Below, in pieces: positions 8,358-17,966 of a stretch of DNA of 64,000 nt (the stretch's first letter is position 1; every line of letters begins with the position of its first letter). The position numbers were made by a program, and so were the translations under genes. Under the pieces are notes generated by a model. The model was not told where the DNA came from. It searched no databases and was given only the letters and a program-made list of their open reading frames with translations. The stretch spans positions 19,224,342 through 19,288,341 of the forward strand of contig OX637335.1 of NCBI GenBank assembly GCA_951799405.1, written 5' to 3'. The DNA comes from Agapetus fuscipes (lineage: Eukaryota > Arthropoda > Insecta > Trichoptera > Glossosomatidae).

Positions 8358-11114
8358 TACTGTATTTGAATTCTTTGATTTCAATCCTTGAGGAACTTTT
8401 ATGTATACATCTGACTTTAGTTTTCCGTTCAAAAACGCTGATGGTATATCAAGTTGAGTAATCATTAAGTCTTCTTGGACTGCCTTTGATAGAAACATTC
8501 TCACTGTAGAGTGTCTCGCAACAGGGGCATAATTGCTATCAAAAATATCTCCTTTCTGCTGTTGGAATCCTTTCACAACTAGTCTAGCCTTTTTGGTTTC
8601 TTCATCTTTTTCTTTAAAAATCCATTTGGTATCAATAGCTTTCTTTCCTTTGGGTAATTCTTTTTCTTCCCAGGTCTCTAATTTTTCAAGTGCTTGTAAC
8701 TCTTTATTGATAGCTTCTTTCCATTCTGTATTGCTTATAGCCTCTTCATAGGAGCTAGGTGTATTTGCGCTCAAGCAAATAACTATATTTGTCTCATACT
8801 CATCAAGATGTGCAGGTTGTGTTACTATTCTTCCTGATCTTGTTGTTTTCTCTTCTCTTGTTGCATCTTTGTTTGAATTTCCCTCATCAGTGACTTGTTT
8901 GTTTCCTTTTCCTTCCAAATTCTCAGTTTCTTGTTTCTCTTCTTGTCTCATCTCTATTTTATTTTCTTGGTTTTCTTCTTCTTCTTCTTGAATATATCTT
9001 CTTTCCTCGTTTTCTTCCTTTTTGTATACTGTATCACTTTCATCAAATCTCACATCTCTTGATATTATTATTGAATTTTCTTCTGGATTCCATAATCTAT
9101 ATCCCACTGTATTATAGCCAACCATTCTTGTCTCTTTTCCTCTTTTATTCAGTTTGTCGCGTTGAGGTACTATAGTGGCCCACGCCTTTGCGCCAAAAGC
9201 TCTTAGTCTTGATAGGTCACAGGTTCCATTTTTCATGAAACACGGTGTTTTATAATTTATTGCTGATGAAGGTGACCTGTTCAGCTGATAGGCAGCACAT
9301 TGAATAGCTTCGCACCATAAAGTTTTGGGCAAATTAGTATCTGCAAATAAAGTTCTTACCTTATCACACAAGGTACGATTTAATCTTTCCGCTACACCGT
9401 TGGACTGTTTTGTGTAGGGTAAAGTATATTCTAAACTTATTCCTTTTTTCTTACAAAAATCTTTAAACTTGTTGGCTGTATATTCCCCGCCATTGTCGCA
9501 CCTGATTCGCTGAACTGTACTTCCAGTTTCATTTTCAATCCTTCTTATATAGTCAATCAGTTTCTCTGTTGCTTCAGATTTGTTTACCAAAGGGAACACT
9601 ACACAGAAATGAGAATAATCATCTAATACCGTCATGAAATATTTCTCACCATTTAGTCCACACTCCTTGACAGGTCCCGCTATGTCTGTGTGCAACATTT
9701 CTGCTACTCTTTTAGATCTTGGTCTTGTTGTCGGCTGAAATGGTTCTCTAGTTGCCTTTCCTTCCATACATGGGCTGCACGTTTTATTACTTATTGGTAG
9801 GTGCATAATACCCAAACATTTTCTATTTAAATGGCCCAGACGTTTGTGCCAAAGAACATCATCACATTGGTTTTTACCTGTACTAATATTACACACTTCA
9901 TGACATACATTAGCATTTAATTTGTACAATTTCCCATCAGAATTACCAGTAACAAATGAATTCTTTCCAGTAATAACAACTTTATATTTATCAAACTTTA
10001 CATGAAATCCGGCCTCGGTTATCTTTTTGACTGAGAGTAAGTTATAGATTATGTTTTCTACAATTAAAGCATCAACATTTATTTTTAAGTTTTTGTATTT
10101 TATTTTTAAATTACCTTTTTTGTAAGCATTAATGTACTGGCCATTTTCAACTAATATTTTTACACTTTTATCTAGTATTTGAATGTTTGTCATGTATTTT
10201 TCAAATTTTTCACTTACAAGATGTTGTGTGCACCCTGAGTCCACAATGAAGGTGATATCATAGCCTTTGTTTATACTTTCAGCACTAAAAACATTTTCAC
10301 TGGCTACAAAACCGATCTCCGATTCACTCATTAATGAAGTAGCACCTTGTCCCGGGAAGCCTCTGCCTCGGGATACTCGTCCTTGAAATCTGCCTCTTCC
10401 TCTGCGATTTTGACCATAACCTCGACCTTGACCTTGGTTCCGTCCTCCTCTGTATTTTCCTTGTTCCTTATTACCAGTACTACACTCATAAGACTTGTGC
10501 CCTGGTTTCCCGCATGTGTAACAGTACATCATAAATGCGTTCTCCTGGTTCACTGTATCGGTGCTGATCTTAGTTTCGGCATCCAACAGTCTGGCCTTGA
10601 CAAAATCAAAACTTAACTTCTTTTCTGAAGCCATTGTTTCTATTGATGTAATTACAGGATCATATTCTTTCGGCAGTGATGAGAGTAGGTAACAAATTTG
10701 ATCTTCTTCGTCTACTTTGACGTCGATGGCTTTCAGGTCGCTGATAATCGAACTAAACTTGATTAGGTATTGCTGCAGCGGCTCATTATTGCATTTCAAT
10801 GTTATTAATTTGCGTTTCAAGTGGAATCTGTTGAAAACACTTTTTCTTTCAAAAACATTTTGAAGAAAATGAAGCATTTCTCTTGCAGTTCTGCCATCCT
10901 TAATGATTTCTATATATTTATCAGACACGCTTTGAGCCAAGATTGATTTAGCTTTCGCATCATCCTTTTTGGATTTTTCTGTATGAATTTCACTTTCATC
11001 CAACACATATTCAACCTGCTTCTCCTGTAGAATAAGTTTTAGACGAAATTTCCACGTACTAAAGTTTGACTTCTCATCCAAAAATGGCAAATTAGACAAA
11101 GCAGCGCCAGCCAT
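8298..11114 (-). CDS. Copia gag-pol polyprotein, truncated inside RT
   Basis: 938 codons from ATG at 11,114, in the first good context after the leader. Visible domains: gag (about 1-190); zinc knuckle CYTCGKPGHKSYEC (198-211) followed by an RG-rich tract; aspartic protease with DSG (292-294); integrase HHCC zinc finger (H423, H427, C446, C449); integrase core with D476, D540 and E576; an acidic or polar linker with EEEEE; RT start near 790, with LDIPSAFLNG holding the first catalytic Asp. After 'VLKL' the frame runs out of RT sequence into an out-of-frame reading of RNase H and stops. YVDD is missing. Family function is Gag particle formation, polyprotein cleavage, reverse transcription and integration; this copy could supply Gag, protease and integrase at most. 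Confidence 0.95.
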   Translation of the reverse strand: MAGAALSNLPFLDEKSNFSTWKFRLKLILQEKQVEYVLDESEIHTEKSKKDDAKAKSILAQSVSDKYIEIIKDGRTAREMLHFLQNVFERKSVFNRFHLKRKLITLKCNNEPLQQYLIKFSSIISDLKAIDVKVDEEDQICYLLSSLPKEYDPVITSIETMASEKKLSFDFVKARLLDAETKISTDTVNQENAFMMYCYTCGKPGHKSYECSTGNKEQGKYRGGRNQGQGRGYGQNRRGRGRFQGRVSRGRGFPGQGATSLMSESEIGFVASENVFSAESINKGYDITFIVDSGCTQHLVSEKFEKYMTNIQILDKSVKILVENGQYINAYKKGNLKIKYKNLKINVDALIVENIIYNLLSVKKITEAGFHVKFDKYKVVITGKNSFVTGNSDGKLYKLNANVCHEVCNISTGKNQCDDVLWHKRLGHLNRKCLGIMHLPISNKTCSPCMEGKATREPFQPTTRPRSKRVAEMLHTDIAGPVKECGLNGEKYFMTVLDDYSHFCVVFPLVNKSEATEKLIDYIRRIENETGSTVQRIRCDNGGEYTANKFKDFCKKKGISLEYTLPYTKQSNGVAERLNRTLCDKVRTLFADTNLPKTLWCEAIQCAAYQLNRSPSSAINYKTPCFMKNGTCDLSRLRAFGAKAWATIVPQRDKLNKRGKETRMVGYNTVGYRLWNPEENSIIISRDVRFDESDTVYKKEENEERRYIQEEEEENQENKIEMRQEEKQETENLEGKGNKQVTDEGNSNKDATREEKTTRSGRIVTQPAHLDEYETNIVICLSANTPSSYEEAISNTEWKEAINKELQALEKLETWEEKELPKGKKAIDTKWIFKEKDEETKKARLVVKGFQQQKGDIFDSNYAPVARHSTVRMFLSKAVQEDLMITQLDIPSAFLNGKLKSDVYIKVPQGLKSKNSNTVLKLRRNNHVLLCRQQKLST
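8340..8365 (-). other. Internal deletion junction in copia pol
   Basis: RT sequence ending 'gtattaaaacta' runs straight into RNase H sequence beginning 'agaagaaacaatcac'. Similar A-rich words would be expected on both sides, so a microhomology or template-switch deletion is likely. It removes RT from the palm onward and the start of RNase H, and shifts the frame. Confidence 0.85.
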
Positions 11115-11200
11115 TTTTTTTACTATCCTTTTTTACTGCGCGGATCGCAACCCCAAAATATACTTCACTATTAATCAACCTCACTCACTATTAACCACGT
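11115..11200 (-). other. Copia leader
   Basis: Non-coding leader between primer site and gag ATG, containing short 'actcacta' repeats (11,166-11,195). Confidence 0.7.
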
Positions 11201-11210
11201 TCTGCTACCA
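11201..11210 (-). promoter_or_regulatory. Primer binding site, initiator tRNA-Met
   Basis: Directly after the 5' LTR the - strand reads TGGTAGCAGA, complementary to the 3' end of insect initiator tRNA-Met. Many copia-group elements use this tRNA. Confidence 0.85.
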
Positions 11211-11375
11211 TGTTAAGTTGTGGGATCGAGGGTTGATTAATTAAAACTATTTTATTTACGAATTCACAATATATTTTTACTAGTCAGCCATGCTGATGAC
11301 AGGAAGAAGTACCAGAGACAACAATTATAATTTAGTAGTGATGTAACATATATACCTACCTAATATTTCTCAACA
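11211..11375 (-). repeat. 5' LTR of the copia element
   Basis: 165 bp, TG...CA ends, matching 7,598-7,762. It would carry the promoter and polyadenylation signals. Confidence 0.96.
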
Positions 11376-11380
11376 GACAA
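11376..11380. repeat. Target site duplication, right
   Basis: 'gacaa', identical to 7,593-7,597. Confidence 0.9.
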
Positions 11381-11449
11381 GCCCGGTTCACATCATTGAC
11401 TTATAGTTTGTTTCAATGCCTTATATTTTCAATGCCTAATTTTTTGTCA

Positions 11450-11566
11450 ACGACGTTAGCCATGTTGAAAGCACCGGTTCGCATAGATCACCGAAGTTAA
11501 GCAACATTGGGCGTGGTCAGTACTTGGATGGGTAACCGCTCAGGTACACCGCGTGTCGTTGGCACC
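11450..11566 (+). ncRNA. 5S rRNA-derived head of SINE-A (not a functional 5S gene)
   Basis: About 117 nt colinear with animal 5S rRNA: 'gttgaaagcaccgg', 'gatcaccgaagttaagcaa' (box A region), 'gtacttggatggg' (box C region), 'caccgcgtgtcgttggc' (3' strand). It runs straight into tRNA-like sequence without a T-run terminator, so it is a retroposon head that supplies an internal type 1 pol III promoter. Confidence 0.92.
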
Positions 11567-11568
11567 TT

Positions 11569-11643
11569 GGACCGGTCCATAGTCCGTAGTGACAACACTT
11601 CGGACTCGTAAATGGAAGGTTGTGGATTCGGATCCCGGCGGAG
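11569..11643 (+). ncRNA. tRNA-derived module of SINE-A
   Basis: B box 'ggattcggatcc' near 11,624 and an A-box-like 'tagtccgtagtgg'-type stretch near 11,580. The best preserved relative, at 35,270-35,335 on the - strand, has canonical boxes 'tagtttagtgg' and 'ggttcgaatcc'. Not a functional tRNA. Confidence 0.85.
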
Positions 11644-12598
11644 CACAAAAATATTCCATTTATATTTCGAATGTGCTCTTCGCTGGGTTGAAAAATTCAT
11701 AAACCTTTACCAATGACCGGTCACCAAAGGTCCATCCAGCCTTACAGCAACTGGGTCTTGCTTGAGTATTGGCGCTTTGTAGCGACGACTCAGCTCGTAA
11801 ACCTCTGCGGCACTACAACAAGTGTCATAGACCCCTAGAGTCTTTAGAATCTAGGGAGTCTCCCGCACAGGATTTCTTAAAAAAAAAAAAAAAATGCCAT
11901 CAGCTAGTTTCGTCTCCATCAGTATTATTACTTGATAGGACTCACGACCGTACTGAGAAGAGACGTTTTGCAGTCTACGTGCAGTGACTAGTATAGTAAC
12001 AATTAGAGTACTAGCAATATGGCAACAATTTTGTCTTACGCAACTTAGCTACACATATAGTGTAACTACTTGCCGCTAAAACTCAGCTAAAACTACAAAT
12101 AATAACATATTCTTCCAATGTTAGATCTAAGATCTGTCTATTGTGGAACTCCTTCCTGTGATGCAGAAGACCAGCTGCTCTCCCAACTCTTGGTAGGTCG
12201 GCCTGGTGGACGCTGGCCCTCTGTATTTCATGCGTAACGACTCGATATCCAATTTAAGATTATTAAATTTTTTATGAAAAACAAGAATGCCTAATTTAAA
12301 ATTTTCATAGCATAGTTTTTCAAATGTAGTTCGTTTCAAGGTGCTTTGTCGGAGAAGGCAAACATATAAGCATTTCATTGATTTCAATTCTCAAAATATT
12401 ACAGAAAATAATAGTCATACCTACTCAAAAACTGAAACGCATTGTGCATGATGATGTTCAAAAGTTTTCGAAAAAACAAAGGTAAAACTACTAATACAAG
12501 GATTTTCCTGACTTCATTTATTCCATGTTTCTCAAGGCTGAAAGTAAAGTATTAATATTTGTTCCCATAGCCTGTTAACCCAATTCTCAACATCATTC

Positions 12599-12629
<31 letters not shown>

Positions 12630-12632
12630 TAT
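12599..12632. repeat. (ATT)n microsatellite
   Basis: About eleven uninterrupted ATT units. Confidence 0.95.
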
Positions 12633-12764
12633 ATTCTTTTAAAATGTTAAAAACTTTTAATATGCGAGCACATTGAATGCTCGTAATTTTTCTTGTAGCA
12701 TTATTCATTGCAGATTTCGAACCTTGATCCTGTTTTGCCGGGCAGTGAAAGTCGATGTACAGTA

Positions 12765-12850
12765 CCTCAAGTATAAAAAATATCTTAAAGCACAACCTTA
12801 GCGTTATGTCAAAAATTTACAGAAATGTAAACGCTAACGAGAGTTGCTAG
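12765..12850. repeat. Foldback G, partial
   Basis: 'acctcaagtataaa', 'aaccttagcgtta' and 'gtaaacgct' match the G consensus. Confidence 0.55.
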
Positions 12851-12880
12851 TTTAATTTAGTTAGCCTTTTGGTTAAACGT

Positions 12881-13395
12881 CCCCTTAGTGCTCGTTTGTC
12901 TTGTGTCCATCAAAGGTAATTTCACATGAGCAACATTTGATTTATTGGTTGGTATGAGGCTTACCACCCATGCTATAAAAATGGTTCACTTGGCCAATGT
13001 CACTTCAGTTGCAGGAAAGGACGGAAAATTTTTGTGGGCTCATGTTAATTTGAGGTTTGTTTTTTTTAATTGTAAGTAATCATGCAGCATTTTTAAGCAA
13101 GAACTTATACGTATCTGTTTGTGGGCATGCATTTTAATATGAGTTTTAAATGTTAATATGTCTTTGCAACCTAGTAGATTAGAATGTTTGTATGTGTGCT
13201 GGACCAAGTAGTCTAATAAAAAATGGAATTTAATTTTAAAAATATGTAAACCAACTCTTACATTATCGTGTTAAACGTTTTTATCTTAGCTCAGATTGTG
13301 TACAATGTGGTTATGACAATTTCATTGAAATTTCTTCTCTGAATATAATGGTAGATTAGCCAAACAAACACTGGAACGACGTGAAGTTAAACGTA
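12881..13395 (+). mobile_element. Family F MITE interrupted by a family C insertion
   Basis: The F sequence runs 12,881-12,939 ('ccttagtgctcgtttg', 'ttcacatgagcaac') and resumes at 13,187 ('tttgtatgtgtgctggacc') to the right inverted end 'gccaaacaaacactgg'. Confidence 0.88.
12940..13186 (+). repeat. Family C inserted in F
   Basis: From 'tttattggttggtatgagg' to 'tctttgcaacctagtag'. Both flanks end in an imperfect 'aatgtttg'-type duplication (left 'acatttg', right 'aatgtttg'). Confidence 0.88.
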
Positions 13396-14734
13396 TGTAG
13401 GATGCAGGTCTCACATTATTCTTTCATCGTTCGCCGCTCGCAATACTGAAACAAAACATCTGTCTCCAACGGTAACAGAGCTACGAGCTGCACATAACTG
13501 GGAATTAATTCAGGATTTATGGCTTTATGCGGTACGGTGTTTTAATGTGCACTTGCGATAATGGAACTCGCGAATTTCATTATGGTGCCAACGTAATGTT
13601 GTCAGCAAAGTGGCTGTGGGTGGCTCAGGTGGTGACTGCAGACACGGCGAAGTACGATGATCGAGGATTCGATCTTTTGTATTCTTGAGTACAAATATTT
13701 CATCTACATCTTACAAGTTTTCTTCCTTTAACGGTTTGGTAATCAATTTGGGTGCAGATTTTAGTTGGTAATTTATTGTTCTTTTTGTAAAAAAATTTGA
13801 GGTATATATTTTTTGATAAAGGCCTATCTGAACTTGATTACTTATTGACGTATATTTATGTTGAATGTCTACCGTTTGAACGTTTACCTCGCTCGGGTGT
13901 ATGTTTGGATAAAAAGTAAGAAAAGGTGGTTACAAATATGAGTGTTTGGTGAGCTCTGGGCTCTTTCATTACCCGAAACAACAATAAATAATAAACCTAT
14001 AGTTACAAACCAACCAAAAGAGTGCTTAAAATTGAAACCAATAAAATCCTACAATATCCTTCGAAGGTTTGACAAATCTTATACAAATTGGATATACAGA
14101 ATGAATACAAACTAAGAAAATGTATGGAGTAAAGAGTATGAATAAATTGAAAGTGATACAGAAATATGAACAAAAGGATACAATAAAAAAATAGGTCTAA
14201 ACTAGAAAAAGAGGAAGAATCATTGTTGTGAAAATTGTTTCAGGTGTTTAATTAATAAGAAATTCATTTTTGGCTTTAATTTTTTATTGTACACATCATA
14301 TCGTAGATTTTTTTACTTTAAATTTGATTACATGTCCCATACGTTGTAATTTAAAAAAAAATGTTGCTGTGAGCGAAAAATCAAAATATTGTGACCTGAA
14401 AACGAGACAAGTGAGTAATTATTGCATTAACAATCGCGCTTGTGACGTATCTCGGCTGGCCACATTAATTTCAATACACACAAAGAATACATCGGTGTTT
14501 TGAAATGTTGTTGCCGGTGCGGTGGTTGCTCCGTCAAGAAGTGTGTTGGTACGGAGAGGCGAAGGTTCTGCGTGGGCAGGGCTGGTTTTCTTGTAATGTA
14601 CCCACTATGCGCTCCGAAACCAGAAGCGTAGACAAAAAAAGCTTTAAATGCGATCTACAATCTAAGATGCAAAAATCATGTTTCATTACGACTAACAGGT
14701 TCAATTTAATAAAAACTTCAATTTAATAAAAAGT
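13396..14734. other. Unique sequence
   Basis: 13,500-13,640 is a less AT-rich, non-repetitive block ('ttaatgtgcacttgcgata') that could be conserved non-coding DNA. Short frames near 14,270-14,726 have no recognisable product. Confidence 0.5.
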
Positions 14735-15095
14735 GAAAGTCTTTTGTATTTTTTATAAATTCAATAGGAAAAACAAAATTTTAATTAACTTTTTTTTTCA
14801 TATAACCTAACACATTATATTTTAATTTAATTGAAAATGTTGACAAATAATTACATTATTCCTAAATACAATAAATTTTGTATCTTATATATATGTATAT
14901 TTTTAATTTTGTCTATGAAATTTTGTATCGAAAAATTCTTTGTTTTGAAAATTAATGTACAAAAATATTTGTAACAATTATGCTCCTGAATATGCCTTAT
15001 AAGGCGAAAACGTTTAAGCAAAATAAATAAATAATAGTGAATTAAAACATTGCTTTTCCTATTGCAAATATAAAAAAAAAATCATAACCGATAAT
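14735..15095. mobile_element. Family D element with inverted terminal copies
   Basis: The left end is a - strand D tail ('aaattcaataggaaaaac'). The right end (14,985-15,095) is a + strand D tail with the hairpin 'gcctta-taaggc', then 'gaaaacgtttaagc' and 'ttttcctattg'. The two tails face outward around about 200 bp of AT-rich sequence. Confidence 0.65.
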
Positions 15096-15439
15096 TTTGC
15101 ATTATTTATATTTTAAAATGTTTCTTTACAATGTCTATTCACAAACCATTCCACTTTTATAATTTGCTTTGAAAACTAATTTTCTTTAAATACGAGTGTG
15201 ATATCTCTTAATTTGTTTTTAGTTATGAAACAAGAATTAACCTTCAGCTCTTGTGACGACACTGGCGCGTTCAGATCCGAGAAGAAAGCGGCCGGCACGC
15301 GTTTACAGCTCGGGCCTTAGATAAGGCCACATGTTACTAAAAATCGATTATTAAGGGCCTGGATTGAATTGTAATTGAGGTACAAGTCTGTGTGGGTAAC
15401 TGCGCAGTCGAGATGTATGTGATAGCAAAATTCCACGCT
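15096..15439. other. Unique sequence
   Basis: GC-richer at 15,240-15,330 with no open frame or repeat match. Confidence 0.45.
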
Positions 15440-15990
15440 AATACAATGATGCTGAGATATTGAATTAGTTTCCCCAAGTCTATACAAAAATTACAATGGT
15501 CCTTACTGAATTGGCTGTGTCTCATTCAGTGAATGAGCCATCAGAGAAGAAAGATCATCAGAAACTGGAAAATATTGCTGTAATGGCAGATCAAAAATGG
15601 AGCAAAACAGGAGGAAGAAACAGAATAAGATGGTTGGACAAAGTGGTGACGAAATGATTGAGAAAATCACAGTCTTTTAATGATGCTAGGGTGTTTAATT
15701 AGTTTCTCTAAGTTTATTGAAAAATTACCATTGTCTTGAATAAATTAGCTGTATCTTATTCAGTGAATGAGCTATCTAAAAGTGAGGATTATCAGAATCT
15801 TGAAAAGATTATGTTGATGACGGATCAAAAGGGGCGCAGAACAGGAATAAGAAATAGATTAAGATGGTTGGATGAAGTGGTGACGAAATGATCGAGAAAA
15901 TCACAGTCAAATACAATGATGCTGGGGTGCTGAATAAGCTGAATATGAGAGGTACTACTTCTTCTGAAACTGGTTGTGTACAAAGTAAAC
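15440..15990 (+). repeat. Tandem array of LINE-tail-derived units (family I)
   Basis: 'caatgatgctg' recurs at about 15,442, 15,680 and 15,914, a period near 236 bp, giving about 2.3 units. Each unit contains 'gaatgagc', 'gatcaaaa' and 'agatggttggac/atgaagtggtgacgaaatgat' words. Conceptual peptides GRNRIRWLDKVV and IRNRLRWLDEVV resemble the last part of LINE reverse-transcriptase ORFs, decayed here. Confidence 0.75.
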
Positions 15991-16059
15991 TCATAAAGTT
16001 AATTATACCAAAAGTAAACTTTATTTAGTTTCTATACTCGTAAGCCTGTATGAATTTTA

Positions 16060-16310
16060 ACTATTTATTTTGACTGGGTAAAATCCAGAAAATGGACCAT
16101 GTGAGCCTGAAAGAGATAGTTGTGGTGATGGACCCAAATGATTTTTCTTTAACATTGGGAAGACCATGATGAAGTCGGCTGGATGGAGTGGTGGTAGACT
16201 GCCGTTCTGTAGGAGTATGGGACTTGTGAAGGCAGGTGTTGGACAGGCAACGGTGGCTGCGGTTGATCAAGGACGCCTGCCCTGAGCTTGATGATAATGA
16301 TGATGGCCGT
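16060..16310 (+). pseudogene. Decayed LINE 3'-end fragment (family J)
   Basis: A + frame reads RQVLDRQRWLRLIKDACPE, the typical end of LINE ORF proteins, after a stop-containing DGVVVDCRSVGVWDL stretch. Same order as the - strand copy at 861-1,022. It may be the continuation of the array just upstream. Confidence 0.65.
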
Positions 16311-16707
16311 CTTGTAACAATGTGAAATAGGTTATTATTTGTTTCCATTATATCTAGTTTCATTTTACACCTGAAGATGGGAGGTAAATACTGATTTGTC
16401 TGGTTATGTGTAAAAATAAACCCAAAAATAGTGAATTTTACCATAATTTTATTTAAATTACTGCCGACAATCAAGAGTTTTATCAAAAAATGATGTAATT
16501 ATTCTAAATATACCAGAATTATCTCAATAATAAAAGGGACGACTTTCTGAATTTTCTTGATTGCTTTTTACATTGTTTCATTTGTACGTTGTTTTTGAAA
16601 AAATCATTAAAATAGATGTTTTTACTAAGGTTTCCATATTGTTCATGCAAATTAACAAACATATCCAATTTACAACTTTTTAATGGTTTTAAGGGTTTTC
16701 TTTTACA
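16311..16707. other. Unique AT-rich sequence
   Basis: Nothing recognised. Confidence 0.5.
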
Positions 16708-16968
16708 TTTCGCTCCCCCAGTTCTTGTTTATCGGATACGCCAATCTTGTCAAATATGACTTTTTCATGAATAGTTGTCTTAAGAATCAAATTCTACACA
16801 ATCTGAGCTAAGAAAAACCGTAAAACTCAATAATGTGAGAGTTCTTTTAAATATTTTTCAAATAAATTTCTTGTTTTCATAAGACACATTGGTCCAGTAC
16901 ACATGCAAACATTGCTCATGTAAAATTTTCTCAGTGGCGTATACGATAAACAAGAACTAAGGCAGCGA
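16708..16968 (-). mobile_element. Family F MITE, complete
   Basis: 'cccagttcttgttt' on the left and 'aaacaagaactaagg' on the right are the inverted ends. Inside are 'acattggtccagtac' and 'aacattgctcatgt'. Confidence 0.85.
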
Positions 16969-17539
16969 TTTGTAATTGCCTTTTTATTTGAATTCAAATG
17001 ATATTGAAAATTCAATTTTTCTGAAAAATATCGCCTACGAGATTTCACATACCAAATACTCGTACTCCGATCCCCATATTGTAAATATGAATTAACTTAA
17101 AAAAATGAATAAACATCTTCATTAAACAAAACTATTTTCTTCTGACATTTATATTTGCATTAAAATGCACAATTAATTCCCAAGCACGTCCGAGTTGCAG
17201 GCAGATTGCACAAAATTTCACCAGCCATTGTGTGGCAATGATTATGCCATTACCGGTTTCATATTCACTTAAGTCTCTAACACTGATCTGAAACAACTGG
17301 CGCGAATGGCCGGTATTAGTATGATTTCCTGGAATTGAAAATTCCAATTCAATTTACTGTTAAGTTCGACGAAGTATTGAAATTGGCAGCATTAGCAAAA
17401 TGCAACAGGAAATAGGATAAAGGTGTTATTTTGTACCAAGAAGGTACATACGTACAAAAAACATTTTTTGTCGTCGTCCTTTCCACATTCACCATTTCAG
17501 TTATGCAGTTTGATGAGATAGCTATTGAATGACAAAAAT
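16969..17539. other. Unique sequence
   Basis: No repeat or coding signal recognised. Confidence 0.5.
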
Positions 17540-17797
17540 CGCTACGAAAGTAAATATGCAGAGAGCTTGAGTTCGAATCCCACCGAAAGTGTCAGAAATT
17601 AGTTCCCTTTTTGTTAGTTATTTCAAACTCAAAATAAAAACAAGCAAGGTTTACTGAGGCTTCACAAGAAATGAGTACCAGCAAACCTCCACTTCAAATG
17701 AAAAGGTTAGCGTAAGGCCCGCCCTTGCCTGTGAAAATAATTAGGTTCCACCCGCCACATGCAGCCCCTTCAGGGTAAATGCGGCAAGAAGATACAC
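17540..17797 (+). repeat. SINE-B, diverged
   Basis: B box 'agttcgaatccc', then 'gtgtcagaaat', 'aaatgagtaccagc', 'gttagcgtaaggcc', 'cgccacatgcagcc' and 'gcggcaagaag'. The A-box half of the tRNA head is degraded. Confidence 0.8.
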
Positions 17798-17966
17798 AGT
17801 ACTCATTTCTTGTGAAGGCTGAATAAACCTTGACGGTATTTTATTATTAGGTCAGAAATAAACCCCGAAACGGAAAATCAATTCTCACACCCTCGATGGG
17901 ATTTGAATCCTAGCTCTTGGCATGGGATGCAAGCACTCTATCCTGGTGAGCTATCAACTAGATGGC
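17798..17966 (-). repeat. SINE-B head, inverted against the previous copy
   Basis: It starts at 'ctcatttcttgtgaaggctg' and ends with the tRNA-like head ('gggatttgaatcc', 'gagctatcaac'), abutting the + strand copy tail to tail. Confidence 0.82.

Larger units (their letters stand above)
7598..11375 (-). mobile_element. Ty1/copia LTR retrotransposon, internally deleted
   Basis: A 3,778-bp element bounded by two 165-bp LTRs and a perfect 5-bp duplication (gacaa). Minus-strand order: 5' LTR, primer site, leader, gag, protease, integrase, N-terminal half of RT, deletion junction, C-terminal RNase H, polypurine tract, 3' LTR. The order integrase before RT defines the copia group. Intact copia-type elements are about 5 kb, so roughly 1.1 kb is missing (estimate). 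The LTRs look identical base by base, which indicates recent insertion. It is unlikely to be autonomous, because the lost segment includes the RT active site. Confidence 0.97.
11450..11894 (+). mobile_element. SINE-A, full 5S-tRNA chimeric copy, tail type 2
   Basis: Order: 5S rRNA-like head (11,450-11,566), tRNA-like module (11,569-11,643), body (11,644-11,790), tail type 2 with 'gtcatagacccctagagtc' and 'gtctcccgcacagg', and a 16-nt poly(A) at 11,879-11,894. The body matches other SINE-A copies. The tail differs from the 'catcctaatattatt' tail of the 1,041-1,465 copy. Confidence 0.92.
11895..12880. other. Mostly unique sequence
   Basis: Contains a SINE-B 3' tail scrap (12,040-12,073, 'gctacacatatagtgtaac'), an (ATT)n microsatellite and a partial foldback G (12,765-12,850). 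Otherwise nothing recognised. Confidence 0.6.

Noticed and set aside
8234..10616. Plus-strand open frames inside the copia element
   Set aside because: Antisense readings of the copia polyprotein.
11401..11455. Target duplication for the 5S-headed SINE
   Set aside because: 'aatgcc' occurs near both ends but is 16 nt away from the 5S start on the left, so it is not a clean duplication.
11450..11566. Functional 5S rRNA gene
   Set aside because: It reads straight into SINE-A sequence without a T-run terminator, has substitutions at otherwise constant positions, and recurs at 1,348-1,465 with the same 3' fusion.
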